6,727 bases of DNA from Actinomycetota bacterium. Its GTDB lineage: Bacteria > Actinomycetota > Actinomycetes > Nanopelagicales > Nanopelagicaceae. The stretch's first letter is position 1; the number at the start of each line of letters is the position of its first letter. Position numbers and translations under genes: made by a program. Where the stretch lies: contig WLDY01000036.1 of NCBI GenBank assembly GCA_009704555.1, forward strand, positions 1 through 6,727, given 5' to 3'. Shown in pieces: positions 1 to 5,749 of this stretch. The notes beneath the pieces are model-generated. The model had not been told where the DNA came from. It made no database searches and saw only the letters and a list, made by a program, of their open reading frames with translations.

Positions 1-450
1 GCCCAGACCACGATCTACGAAGCATCGATGGCCTATCAGCAGGCTGGTGTTCCACTCATCATCCTTGCTGGCAAGGAGTATGGGTCCGGCTCTTCGCGAG
101 ATTGGGCCGCTAAAGGAACCGCTCTTCTTGGGGTTCGCGCTGTCATCGCCGAGTCATTTGAGCGAATCCATCGATCGAATCTGATCGGTATGGGAGTCTT
201 ACCGTTGCAGTTCCTTGATGATGCCAGCTCTGCGTCATTGGGTCTGATCGGTGATGAGACCTTCTCCATCGCGGGCATCACTGCTCTCAATGAAGGGTCG
301 ATACCAAGGAGTGTGAGAGTCACGGCAAGAGGCTCGAATGGCGAGATCAAGGAATTCGATGCGAAGGTCCGGATAGATACGCCTGGAGAAGCGGACTACT
401 ATCGCCATGGCGGCATCATGCAATACGTCCTACGTTCGCTCCTCAGTTGA
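1..450 (+). CDS. acnA: Aconitate hydratase (aconitase A family), C-terminal 149 residues, 5' end outside window
   Basis: Aconitase interconverts citrate and isocitrate through cis-aconitate in the cytoplasmic TCA cycle, using a 4Fe-4S cluster. Only the C-terminal swivel domain is visible. The frame is open from base 1 (it begins AQTTIYEAS) and stops at TGA 448-450. Diagnostic blocks are LAGKEYGSGSSRDWAAKG, whose GSSR serine and arginine belong to the substrate pocket in characterised aconitases, followed by LLGVRAVIAESFERIHRSNL and IGMGVLPLQF, all near-identical to the AcnA family. The end, with TPGEADYYRHGGI and QYVLRSLL, is the usual actinobacterial terminus, so the 3' end looks intact. The cluster-binding cysteines lie upstream of the window. 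The ATG at 28 is internal. No terminator follows, and dxs starts 48 bases downstream on the same strand, so read-through is likely. The family is certain. AcnA rather than AcnB is clear from the motif order. Confidence 0.96.
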   Translation, partial: AQTTIYEASMAYQQAGVPLIILAGKEYGSGSSRDWAAKGTALLGVRAVIAESFERIHRSNLIGMGVLPLQFLDDASSASLGLIGDETFSIAGITALNEGSIPRSVRVTARGSNGEIKEFDAKVRIDTPGEADYYRHGGIMQYVLRSLLS

Positions 451-485
451 AGAACTCCGGAGAACGTCGCATGAAAGTTAGCAAG

Positions 486-493
486 AAGGTGGG
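486..493 (+). promoter_or_regulatory. Ribosome binding site of dxs
   Basis: AAGGTGGG lies 5 bases before the ATG at 499. It matches the anti-Shine-Dalgarno core at all but one position of AAGGAGG. It supports 499 as the dxs start over other in-frame codons, and the protein from there (MSILDRISSP) aligns with the usual DXS N-terminus. The site also lies inside a 13-codon ORF (471-512), so ribosomes on that ORF would pass over it. Confidence 0.75.
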
Positions 494-498
494 TAACG

Positions 499-2439
499 AT
501 GTCAATCCTTGACCGGATCTCATCTCCTGCTGACCTAAAGGCGCTAAACCACGATCAACTCACTCAACTATCGGACGAGATCCGTAAGTTCCTCATCGAG
601 AAGGTCTCGCGTAGTGGCGGACACCTTGGTCCGAACCTCGGTGTCGTCGAACTGACTCTCGCTGTCCATCGAGTCTTCGATAGCCCGAAAGATCCGATCA
701 TCTTCGACACCGGCCATCAGTCGTATGTGCACAAGATCGTCACTGGAAGGTGCGAAGGTTTCGATCGATTGAGACAGCGAAACGGCCTTGCTGGATACCC
801 CTCTAGGACCGAGAGCGTGCATGACATCGTGGAGAACTCGCATGCATCGACAGCCCTCTCTTGGGCTGATGGCATCGCACGTGGCTTCAAGTTACGTGGT
901 GAGAGCGACCGCACTGTCGTCGCGATCGTCGGCGATGGTTCTCTCACTGGCGGAATGGCGTGGGAAGCGCTCAACAACATCGCCACCTCCGAGGATCTCC
1001 GCCTTGTGATCGTGGTCAATGACAATGAACGCTCTTACTCGCCAACCATCGGTGGAATGGCGAAGCATCTCTCCACTCTCCGTGCCACTAAGGGTTACGA
1101 GAAGTTCCTTGATTGGGGGAAGGAAGTCCTCGAACGTACCCCGGTCGTTGGTCACGGGATCTATGAGGCGCTCCACGGGATGAAGAAGGGGTTGAAGGAT
1201 TTCGTTGCTCCGCAAGGACTCTTCGAAGATCTCGGAATCAAGTACCTGGGCCCGATCGATGGGCATGACTTCGAATCTCTCGAACACGAACTCGAGAATG
1301 CAAAGCGATTCCAAGGCCCTGTCATCGTCCATGCCATCACCGAGAAGGGGCGCGGTCATCTCCCGGCGCTCAACGATGAGGCGGAGAAGTTCCACGCCGT
1401 TGGTGTCGTGGATCCCGAGACTGGCGAGCCATTGGCACCATCTGGAACCTCGTGGACGCGGGTCTTCTCTGATGAATTGATCTCACTTGGAGAGAAGAAG
1501 AAGGAGATCGTTGCGATCACAGCTGCCATGCTCGGCCCTACCGGACTCGACGCGTTTGGCAAGAGGTTCCCTGAACGCACCTTCGATGTCGGCATCGCAG
1601 AACAACATGCGACGACATCTGCCGCTGGTCTGGCTTTCACTGGACTACATCCTGTCGTCGCGGTCTACTCGACATTCCTCAACCGGGCCTTCGATCAGCT
1701 TCTCCTCGATGTAGGACTCCACCGCGCCGGTGTGACATTCGTACTCGATCGATCGGGTGTCACCGGTGATGATGGACCTTCGCATCACGGCATCTGGGAC
1801 CTCGCACTCACATCGATCGTCCCTGGGATCAAAGTGGCAGCTCCTCGTGATGGCCAGAGGCTGCGTGAACTTCTTGCCGAGGCGGTGGAAATCGACGATG
1901 GTCCGTCAGTGATCAGGTTCCCGAAAGGACAAGTCGCTTCAGAGTTGCGTGCTTTCGAGAGACGAGATGGGATCGATGTCCTCTATCGTGGCGAGAGCGC
2001 AGACGTGCTTCTCATCGCAGTCGGTGCGATGGCTCATCTTGCGGTGGAAGCCGCATCGATTGCCTATCAAGAAGGTGTTGGTGTCACGGTCGTCGATCCG
2101 CGATGGGTCGATCCATTGCCAGCTCACCTTGTGACGATGGCGGGGAGATTCTCTGAGGTGGTCGTCCTCGAGGATGGCATCGAAGGTAGGGGAGTCGCCA
2201 ATACGTTTGAGATCTTGATGCGCGAATCTGGATTCGCGAGAACGATCCATTCGATCGGCGTGCCTCGTCGATTTATCGAACACAGTAAGCGTGGCGAGAT
2301 CCTCGCGGACGTGGGACTCACGAGTGGAGCTGTTGCTCAAAGACTGGTCGCGCTCAAATCGACCGATCTCAACTCATTCGGAGGCTTCGTTACGCAGGAA
2401 GAGAAGCAACGCCCGGAGCGTGGAAACGCGAACCAGTGA
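499..2439 (+). CDS. dxs: 1-deoxy-D-xylulose-5-phosphate synthase (DXS), 646 aa
   Basis: DXS condenses pyruvate with glyceraldehyde 3-phosphate, releasing CO2 and giving DXP. This is the entry step of the MEP pathway and also feeds thiamine and pyridoxal synthesis. It is a cytoplasmic thiamine-diphosphate enzyme. Visible blocks, in order: GGHLGPNLGVVELT (40-53); the conserved His of DTGHQ (H73); the ThDP/Mg site from GDGSLTGG (145-152) to NDN (174-176); the catalytic Glu in GIAEQHA (E368) of the pyrimidine-binding domain; DDGPSHHG (424-431); and a transketolase C-terminal domain (about 495-620). NDNERSY and RFPKG are actinobacterial variants. The start is set by a strong ribosome binding site. 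Length compares with about 620 aa in E. coli; the excess is a low-complexity hydrophilic tail after about residue 620. The last 16 codons and the stop lie antisense to the end of fadB. It is probably co-transcribed with the upstream aconitase gene, although a promoter inside that gene cannot be excluded. Confidence 0.98.
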   Translation: MSILDRISSPADLKALNHDQLTQLSDEIRKFLIEKVSRSGGHLGPNLGVVELTLAVHRVFDSPKDPIIFDTGHQSYVHKIVTGRCEGFDRLRQRNGLAGYPSRTESVHDIVENSHASTALSWADGIARGFKLRGESDRTVVAIVGDGSLTGGMAWEALNNIATSEDLRLVIVVNDNERSYSPTIGGMAKHLSTLRATKGYEKFLDWGKEVLERTPVVGHGIYEALHGMKKGLKDFVAPQGLFEDLGIKYLGPIDGHDFESLEHELENAKRFQGPVIVHAITEKGRGHLPALNDEAEKFHAVGVVDPETGEPLAPSGTSWTRVFSDELISLGEKKKEIVAITAAMLGPTGLDAFGKRFPERTFDVGIAEQHATTSAAGLAFTGLHPVVAVYSTFLNRAFDQLLLDVGLHRAGVTFVLDRSGVTGDDGPSHHGIWDLALTSIVPGIKVAAPRDGQRLRELLAEAVEIDDGPSVIRFPKGQVASELRAFERRDGIDVLYRGESADVLLIAVGAMAHLAVEAASIAYQEGVGVTVVDPRWVDPLPAHLVTMAGRFSEVVVLEDGIEGRGVANTFEILMRESGFARTIHSIGVPRRFIEHSKRGEILADVGLTSGAVAQRLVALKSTDLNSFGGFVTQEEKQRPERGNANQ

Positions 2440-4501
2440 CTTCCTCACTGATCCCTTCACGATCTAGGTAAGGCAGTATCCCGCCGAGGTGCATCGGCCA
2501 TCCTGCTCCGAGGAGCATGCAGAGGTCTATCTCAGCAGGGGATGAGACGACTCCTTCATCGAGCATCATCCGAGCTTCGGCTGCCAATGCACGGAGCGCA
2601 CGCAGTCGCACTTCCTCAGCAGAGGAAGGTGTGTTGCCTGCGACTACGAGAGCAAGAGCCTTGGGATCTGCCACGAGTTCGCCCTTCTCGTTCTTGATGT
2701 AGAAGGTGCGGATCCCAGATTCGACGAACTTGGTCATGGTCGGCGAGATCTTGTAACGCTCACCTAGATTGTTGTGGAGCGTGGTGGCGACATGCAGGGC
2801 CACACCGGGTCCCACCAATCCGAGAAGCTCTAGCGATGTCATCGGGAAGCCGAGCGGGCGCATTGCGATGTCGGCAACGTCGTAAGGAGTCCCCTCATCG
2901 ATCGCATCAGTCACCTCACCCATGAATCGGGTCAGGAGTCGGTTGACCACGAATGCTGGCGCGTCCTTGCAGATGATCATCGTCTTCTTCAATTCCTTGC
3001 CGACGTTGATGGCCGTGGCAGTCGTCGCATCATCGGTCGTGGTCGTTCTGGCGACTTCGAGGAGTGGCATGACCGCAACGGGGTTGAAGAAGTGGAAACC
3101 GATGACTCGCTCTGGATGCGCTAGACCCTCAGTCATTCGCTCCACGGAGAGCGAGGAAGTGTTGGTCGCAAGGACACATTCAGGGGAGATGATCGTCTCG
3201 AGCTCCTTGAAGAGTCGTTGTTTGATCTCAAGTTCTTCGAAGACTGCCTCGATGATGAAGTCGCAGTTGGCGTAGGCCTTCTTGTCGACTGATCCGACGA
3301 CCAGTCCAGAGAGGCGACGCGCTCCCTCTTCCGAGAGGCGGCCCTTCGCTACCAGTTTCTCCAACTCGGCATTGATGTACCCGACGCCTTTGGCGACTCG
3401 TTCCTCATCCAGGTCAGTGATGACAACGGGAACCTTCAGGTTCCTGATGACGAGGAGGGCCAATTGCGAAGCCATGAGGCCTGCTCCGACGATTCCGAAT
3501 CGGGTCACCTTTCGCGCCAACGCTGCTTTAGGCGCACCTTCGATCTTCTTTCGCTTCTTCTGGATCAGGTTGAAGGAATAGAGGGATGCGCGGACGGCGT
3601 CGCTCATAACCAGGTCGCTCAAGACCTGATCCTCCTTGTCGAATCCTTCACCAAGGGTGGCCTTGCGGGCATAGGCGATCAACTCAAGTGCGCGCATCGG
3701 CGCTGCGACCTCAGCACCACCATATTTCTTGAGCATGAGTTGTCTGCCGGTCGACAGGGCTCTCTCCCAGGCAGCGTCATCACCACTCTGGTCGGCGCGA
3801 TCGATGACCGTCTTTCCGGAGAGTATCTCTGCGGCGAAATAGAGCGAGCGCTCCAAGAAGTCGACTGGTTGGAAAACTCGATCGACGACGCCGAGGTCAA
3901 GCGCCTGCGAAGCCTTCATCATGGTGTTGTTGGCAAGTGCGTTACCGACGATCACTTGAACTGCCTTCTCAGGTCCGATCAACTTCGGAAGCAAGGTCGC
4001 TCCACCCCAGCCGGGAATGATTCCGAGGAAGACCTCTGGAAGTGCAGTGAAAGCAGTAGAGGCAAGGGTTCGATAGTGACAGTGGAGGCCGACTTCCAAA
4101 CCGCCACCGAGAGCAAGCCCATTGATGAAAGCGAATGTCGGCTTCTTCGACTCACCGAGTCGGCGGAAGATGTCATGACCGAGTTTCGCGATGCCATAGG
4201 CCTGTTGGCGATCGCTGACGAATGAGAGACCGGAGAGATCTGCTCCGGCGGCGAAGATGAAGGGTTTGCCGGTGATCGCTATCGCATCGACGGCCATCTC
4301 CGTTGCCGCTGTGATCGCTGCATCCAATTCCTTCAATGATTGAGGACCGAAGGTGTTTGGTCGGTTGTAATCAAGGCCGTTATCGATGGTGATCAGTGCG
4401 ATCTTCTTGCTAGCACCGAATGCGGTGAGGTCGACCTCACGAATCAGCGCCTTGGTGACGACCTCTTCTGGCGCACCTGTAGGCAGAGTCGACTCGCTCA
4501 T
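2390..4501 (-). CDS. fadB: Beta-oxidation complex alpha subunit: enoyl-CoA hydratase / 3-hydroxyacyl-CoA dehydrogenase, 703 aa
   Basis: This bifunctional enzyme hydrates trans-2-enoyl-CoA and oxidises the 3-hydroxyacyl-CoA with NAD+. The crotonase domain (about 30-230) has the oxyanion-loop block FAAGADLSG (83-91) and both catalytic glutamates, E136 in LGGGLE and E156 in LPEVFLGI. A linker leads to the Rossmann domain at FGIVGAGLMAS (335-345). The dehydrogenase pair is H470 in GFHFFNP and E482 in PLLEV, with NTSSLS (447-452) between. The C-terminal helical domain starts at DAPAFVVNRLL. The NAD loop reads GxGLMA, not GxGxMG, a form I associate with actinobacterial homologues. The longer frame opening at 4567 would add 22 residues inside fadA; I chose ATG 4501-4499 because of its AAGGGAG site and TGATG junction with fadA. 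Size and order match M. tuberculosis FadA-FadB (Rv0859-Rv0860), an alpha2beta2 trifunctional enzyme. The 3' end overlaps dxs tail to tail by 50 bases. Its last residues (RFHAPGVASLPA) look family-typical. Confidence 0.95.
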   Translation of the reverse strand: MSESTLPTGAPEEVVTKALIREVDLTAFGASKKIALITIDNGLDYNRPNTFGPQSLKELDAAITAATEMAVDAIAITGKPFIFAAGADLSGLSFVSDRQQAYGIAKLGHDIFRRLGESKKPTFAFINGLALGGGLEVGLHCHYRTLASTAFTALPEVFLGIIPGWGGATLLPKLIGPEKAVQVIVGNALANNTMMKASQALDLGVVDRVFQPVDFLERSLYFAAEILSGKTVIDRADQSGDDAAWERALSTGRQLMLKKYGGAEVAAPMRALELIAYARKATLGEGFDKEDQVLSDLVMSDAVRASLYSFNLIQKKRKKIEGAPKAALARKVTRFGIVGAGLMASQLALLVIRNLKVPVVITDLDEERVAKGVGYINAELEKLVAKGRLSEEGARRLSGLVVGSVDKKAYANCDFIIEAVFEELEIKQRLFKELETIISPECVLATNTSSLSVERMTEGLAHPERVIGFHFFNPVAVMPLLEVARTTTTDDATTATAINVGKELKKTMIICKDAPAFVVNRLLTRFMGEVTDAIDEGTPYDVADIAMRPLGFPMTSLELLGLVGPGVALHVATTLHNNLGERYKISPTMTKFVESGIRTFYIKNEKGELVADPKALALVVAGNTPSSAEEVRLRALRALAAEARMMLDEGVVSSPAEIDLCMLLGAGWPMHLGGILPYLDREGISEEVTGSRFHAPGVASLPA
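2434..2450. repeat. Short perfect inverted repeat across the dxs stop codon
   Basis: CAGTGA and TCACTG flank a 5-base loop, giving a 6-bp stem that includes the dxs TGA (2437-2439). It lies inside fadB coding sequence and has no T-run on either side, so it does not qualify as a classical intrinsic terminator. It is the only hairpin I saw near the convergent junction of dxs and fadB. It may be chance. Confidence 0.35.
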
Positions 4502-5685
4502 CACTTTGCTCCCTTGTAGTTGGGGTTCTCCCAGATCACTGTTCCACCCATGCCAAGACCGATACACATCGTGGTGATTCCGTAGCGGACATCAGGGCGA
4601 GAGGCGAAACCCTCGGCGAGATTGAGCATGAGTCGGATACCCGATGAGGCGAGTGGATGGCCTACTGCGATCGCGCCACCATAGACATTGACGCGTGGAT
4701 CATCGTCGGCGATCCCGAAGTGATCGAGGAATGCAAGGACCTGTACTGCGAATGCTTCGTTGATCTCGAAGAGTCCGATCTGGTCGATGGTGAGTCCGGC
4801 CTTCTTCAGCGCCTTCTCCGTCGAAGGGACGGGTCCATATCCCATGACCTCTGGTTCGACACCTGCGAATGCGAAGGAGACAAGGGTCGCCTTTGGCGTA
4901 AGGCCCAACTCCTTTGCTTTCTTATCACTTGCAAGGAGAGCAGCGGTGGCGCCGTCGTTGAGTCCGGCTGCATTTCCTGCGGTCACTCTTCCATTCGGAC
5001 GAAAAGGAGTCTTGAGTGCTGCAAGTGCCTCAAGGGTCGTACCTGGGCGAGGTGGTTCATCGACCGTCGCAACGCCCCAGCCTGTCTCTGCACTTCTTAC
5101 CGCCATCGGGATCAAGTTCTTCTGGATCACTCCGGATTGATACGCCGATTGCGTCTTGGTCTGTGAAGCAAGCGCGTACTTGTCAGCACGCTCCTTTGTC
5201 AGCTGTGGGAATCGATCGTGTAGGCGCTCTGCGGTACTTCCCATATTGAGCGCATCTGTATCGACGATCTTCTCTGCGAGATAGCGTGGGTTTGGATCCA
5301 TGCCATCGCCCATCGGATGGTTTCCCATGTGTTCGACACCACCTGCTAGGACGAGGTCATTGGCTCCCATCGCAATCGAGCCGGCAAGAGTTGTGACTGC
5401 GGTCATCGCTCCTGCACACCAACGATCGATGGAATAACCAGGTACAGATATTGGAAGACCAGCGAGGATCGAAGCGCTACGTCCGATGTTCATTCCTTGA
5501 TCGCCGCTCTGTGTCGCGGCTGCGATTGCGACATCGTCGATCTCAGCTACTGGAACGGAAGGGTTTCTTTCCAAAAGGCCGCGGATCGCGCGAACCATGA
5601 TGTCATCGGCTCGCGTGCCGGCATAGAGGCTTCCTGCTTTGCCGAAAGGAGTCCTGACGGCATCGATCAGATGTACTTTTTCCAT
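4501..5685 (-). CDS. fadA: Acetyl-CoA C-acyltransferase (3-ketoacyl-CoA thiolase), beta subunit of the beta-oxidation complex, 394 aa
   Basis: FadA performs the last step of the beta-oxidation cycle: CoA-dependent cleavage of 3-ketoacyl-CoA to acetyl-CoA and a shortened acyl-CoA. Thiolase landmarks are all present: N-terminal DAVRTPFGKAGSL (8-20), nucleophilic C90 in IDRWCAG, NEAFA (309-313), H343 in AVGHPLASSGIR, and acid/base C374 in TMCIGLGMGG. CIGLGMGG departs from the CxGGG consensus but keeps the cysteine and is a form I recall from actinobacterial FadA. At 394 aa it is full length for the family. The ATG at 5685-5683 is preceded by GAGGAAGG (5700-5693) at 7-base spacing. It lies 64 bases after the RNase D stop on the same strand and overlaps fadB by one base, so fadA-fadB form an operon, perhaps with rnd. 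It is most likely a degradative FadA working with FadB; a biosynthetic acetoacetyl-CoA thiolase is less likely given the neighbour. Confidence 0.95.
   Translation of the reverse strand: MEKVHLIDAVRTPFGKAGSLYAGTRADDIMVRAIRGLLERNPSVPVAEIDDVAIAAATQSGDQGMNIGRSASILAGLPISVPGYSIDRWCAGAMTAVTTLAGSIAMGANDLVLAGGVEHMGNHPMGDGMDPNPRYLAEKIVDTDALNMGSTAERLHDRFPQLTKERADKYALASQTKTQSAYQSGVIQKNLIPMAVRSAETGWGVATVDEPPRPGTTLEALAALKTPFRPNGRVTAGNAAGLNDGATAALLASDKKAKELGLTPKATLVSFAFAGVEPEVMGYGPVPSTEKALKKAGLTIDQIGLFEINEAFAVQVLAFLDHFGIADDDPRVNVYGGAIAVGHPLASSGIRLMLNLAEGFASRPDVRYGITTMCIGLGMGGTVIWENPNYKGAK
4509..4515 (-). promoter_or_regulatory. Ribosome binding site of fadB within the fadA 3' end
   Basis: On the minus strand AAGGGAG sits 7 bases before the fadB ATG (4501-4499), inside the last codons of fadA. 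The fadA TGA (4503-4501) and fadB ATG share the A, as TGATG. This arrangement usually means translational coupling, which suits two subunits of one complex, and it decides the fadB start. Confidence 0.75.
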
Positions 5686-5700
5686 GGAAGTGCCTTCCTC
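5686..5700 (-). promoter_or_regulatory. fadA ribosome binding site, within a possible hairpin
   Basis: The minus strand reads GAGGAAGG (5700-5693), a good Shine-Dalgarno sequence, 7 bases before the fadA ATG. GGAAG (5698-5694) is exactly complementary to CTTCC (5690-5686) across a 3-base loop GCA, so most of the binding site could be hidden in a 5-bp stem ending directly at the start codon. The ribosome site is well supported; the hairpin as a regulator is only a possibility. Confidence 0.65.
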
Positions 5701-5749
5701 GCCCCGCGCCGTGGATGAACGCGCGATTCCACTATGTTACTTGCCAGTA

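Noticed and set aside
335..345. FadB residues 335-345 (GAGLMAS instead of GxGxMG) as a broken NAD site
   Set aside because: The coordinates given are residues. The first glycines and the acidic residue after the second strand (ITDLDEE) are intact, and I recall the alanine form from many actinobacterial FadB proteins, so it is a lineage variant, not damage.
451..498. CTCCGGAG palindrome (455-462) as a terminator between the aconitase gene and dxs
   Set aside because: It is a self-complementary 8-mer with no loop and no T-run, so it cannot form an intrinsic terminator hairpin.
892..1395. A 167-codon minus-strand frame within dxs
   Set aside because: It is antisense to the conserved ThDP-binding region of DXS, with no family resemblance and no separate promoter or ribosome site that I could see.
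3464..4225. A 253-codon open frame on the plus strand, antisense to fadB
   Set aside because: It lies wholly opposite the conserved crotonase and linker coding sequence of fadB, its translation resembles no family I know, and it has the composition expected from the complement of fadB codons. I treat it as a chance antisense frame.
4502..4567. Extended fadB N-terminus starting at 4567
   Set aside because: It would run 22 codons inside fadA, adds residues unlike the family N-terminus, and lacks the clear ribosome site that the ATG at 4501 has.
4657..5166. A 169-codon plus-strand frame and a 126-codon one (4760-5140) inside fadA
   Set aside because: Both are antisense to well-conserved thiolase sequence and show no recognisable domain. 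They also overlap each other in different frames, which marks them as shadows.
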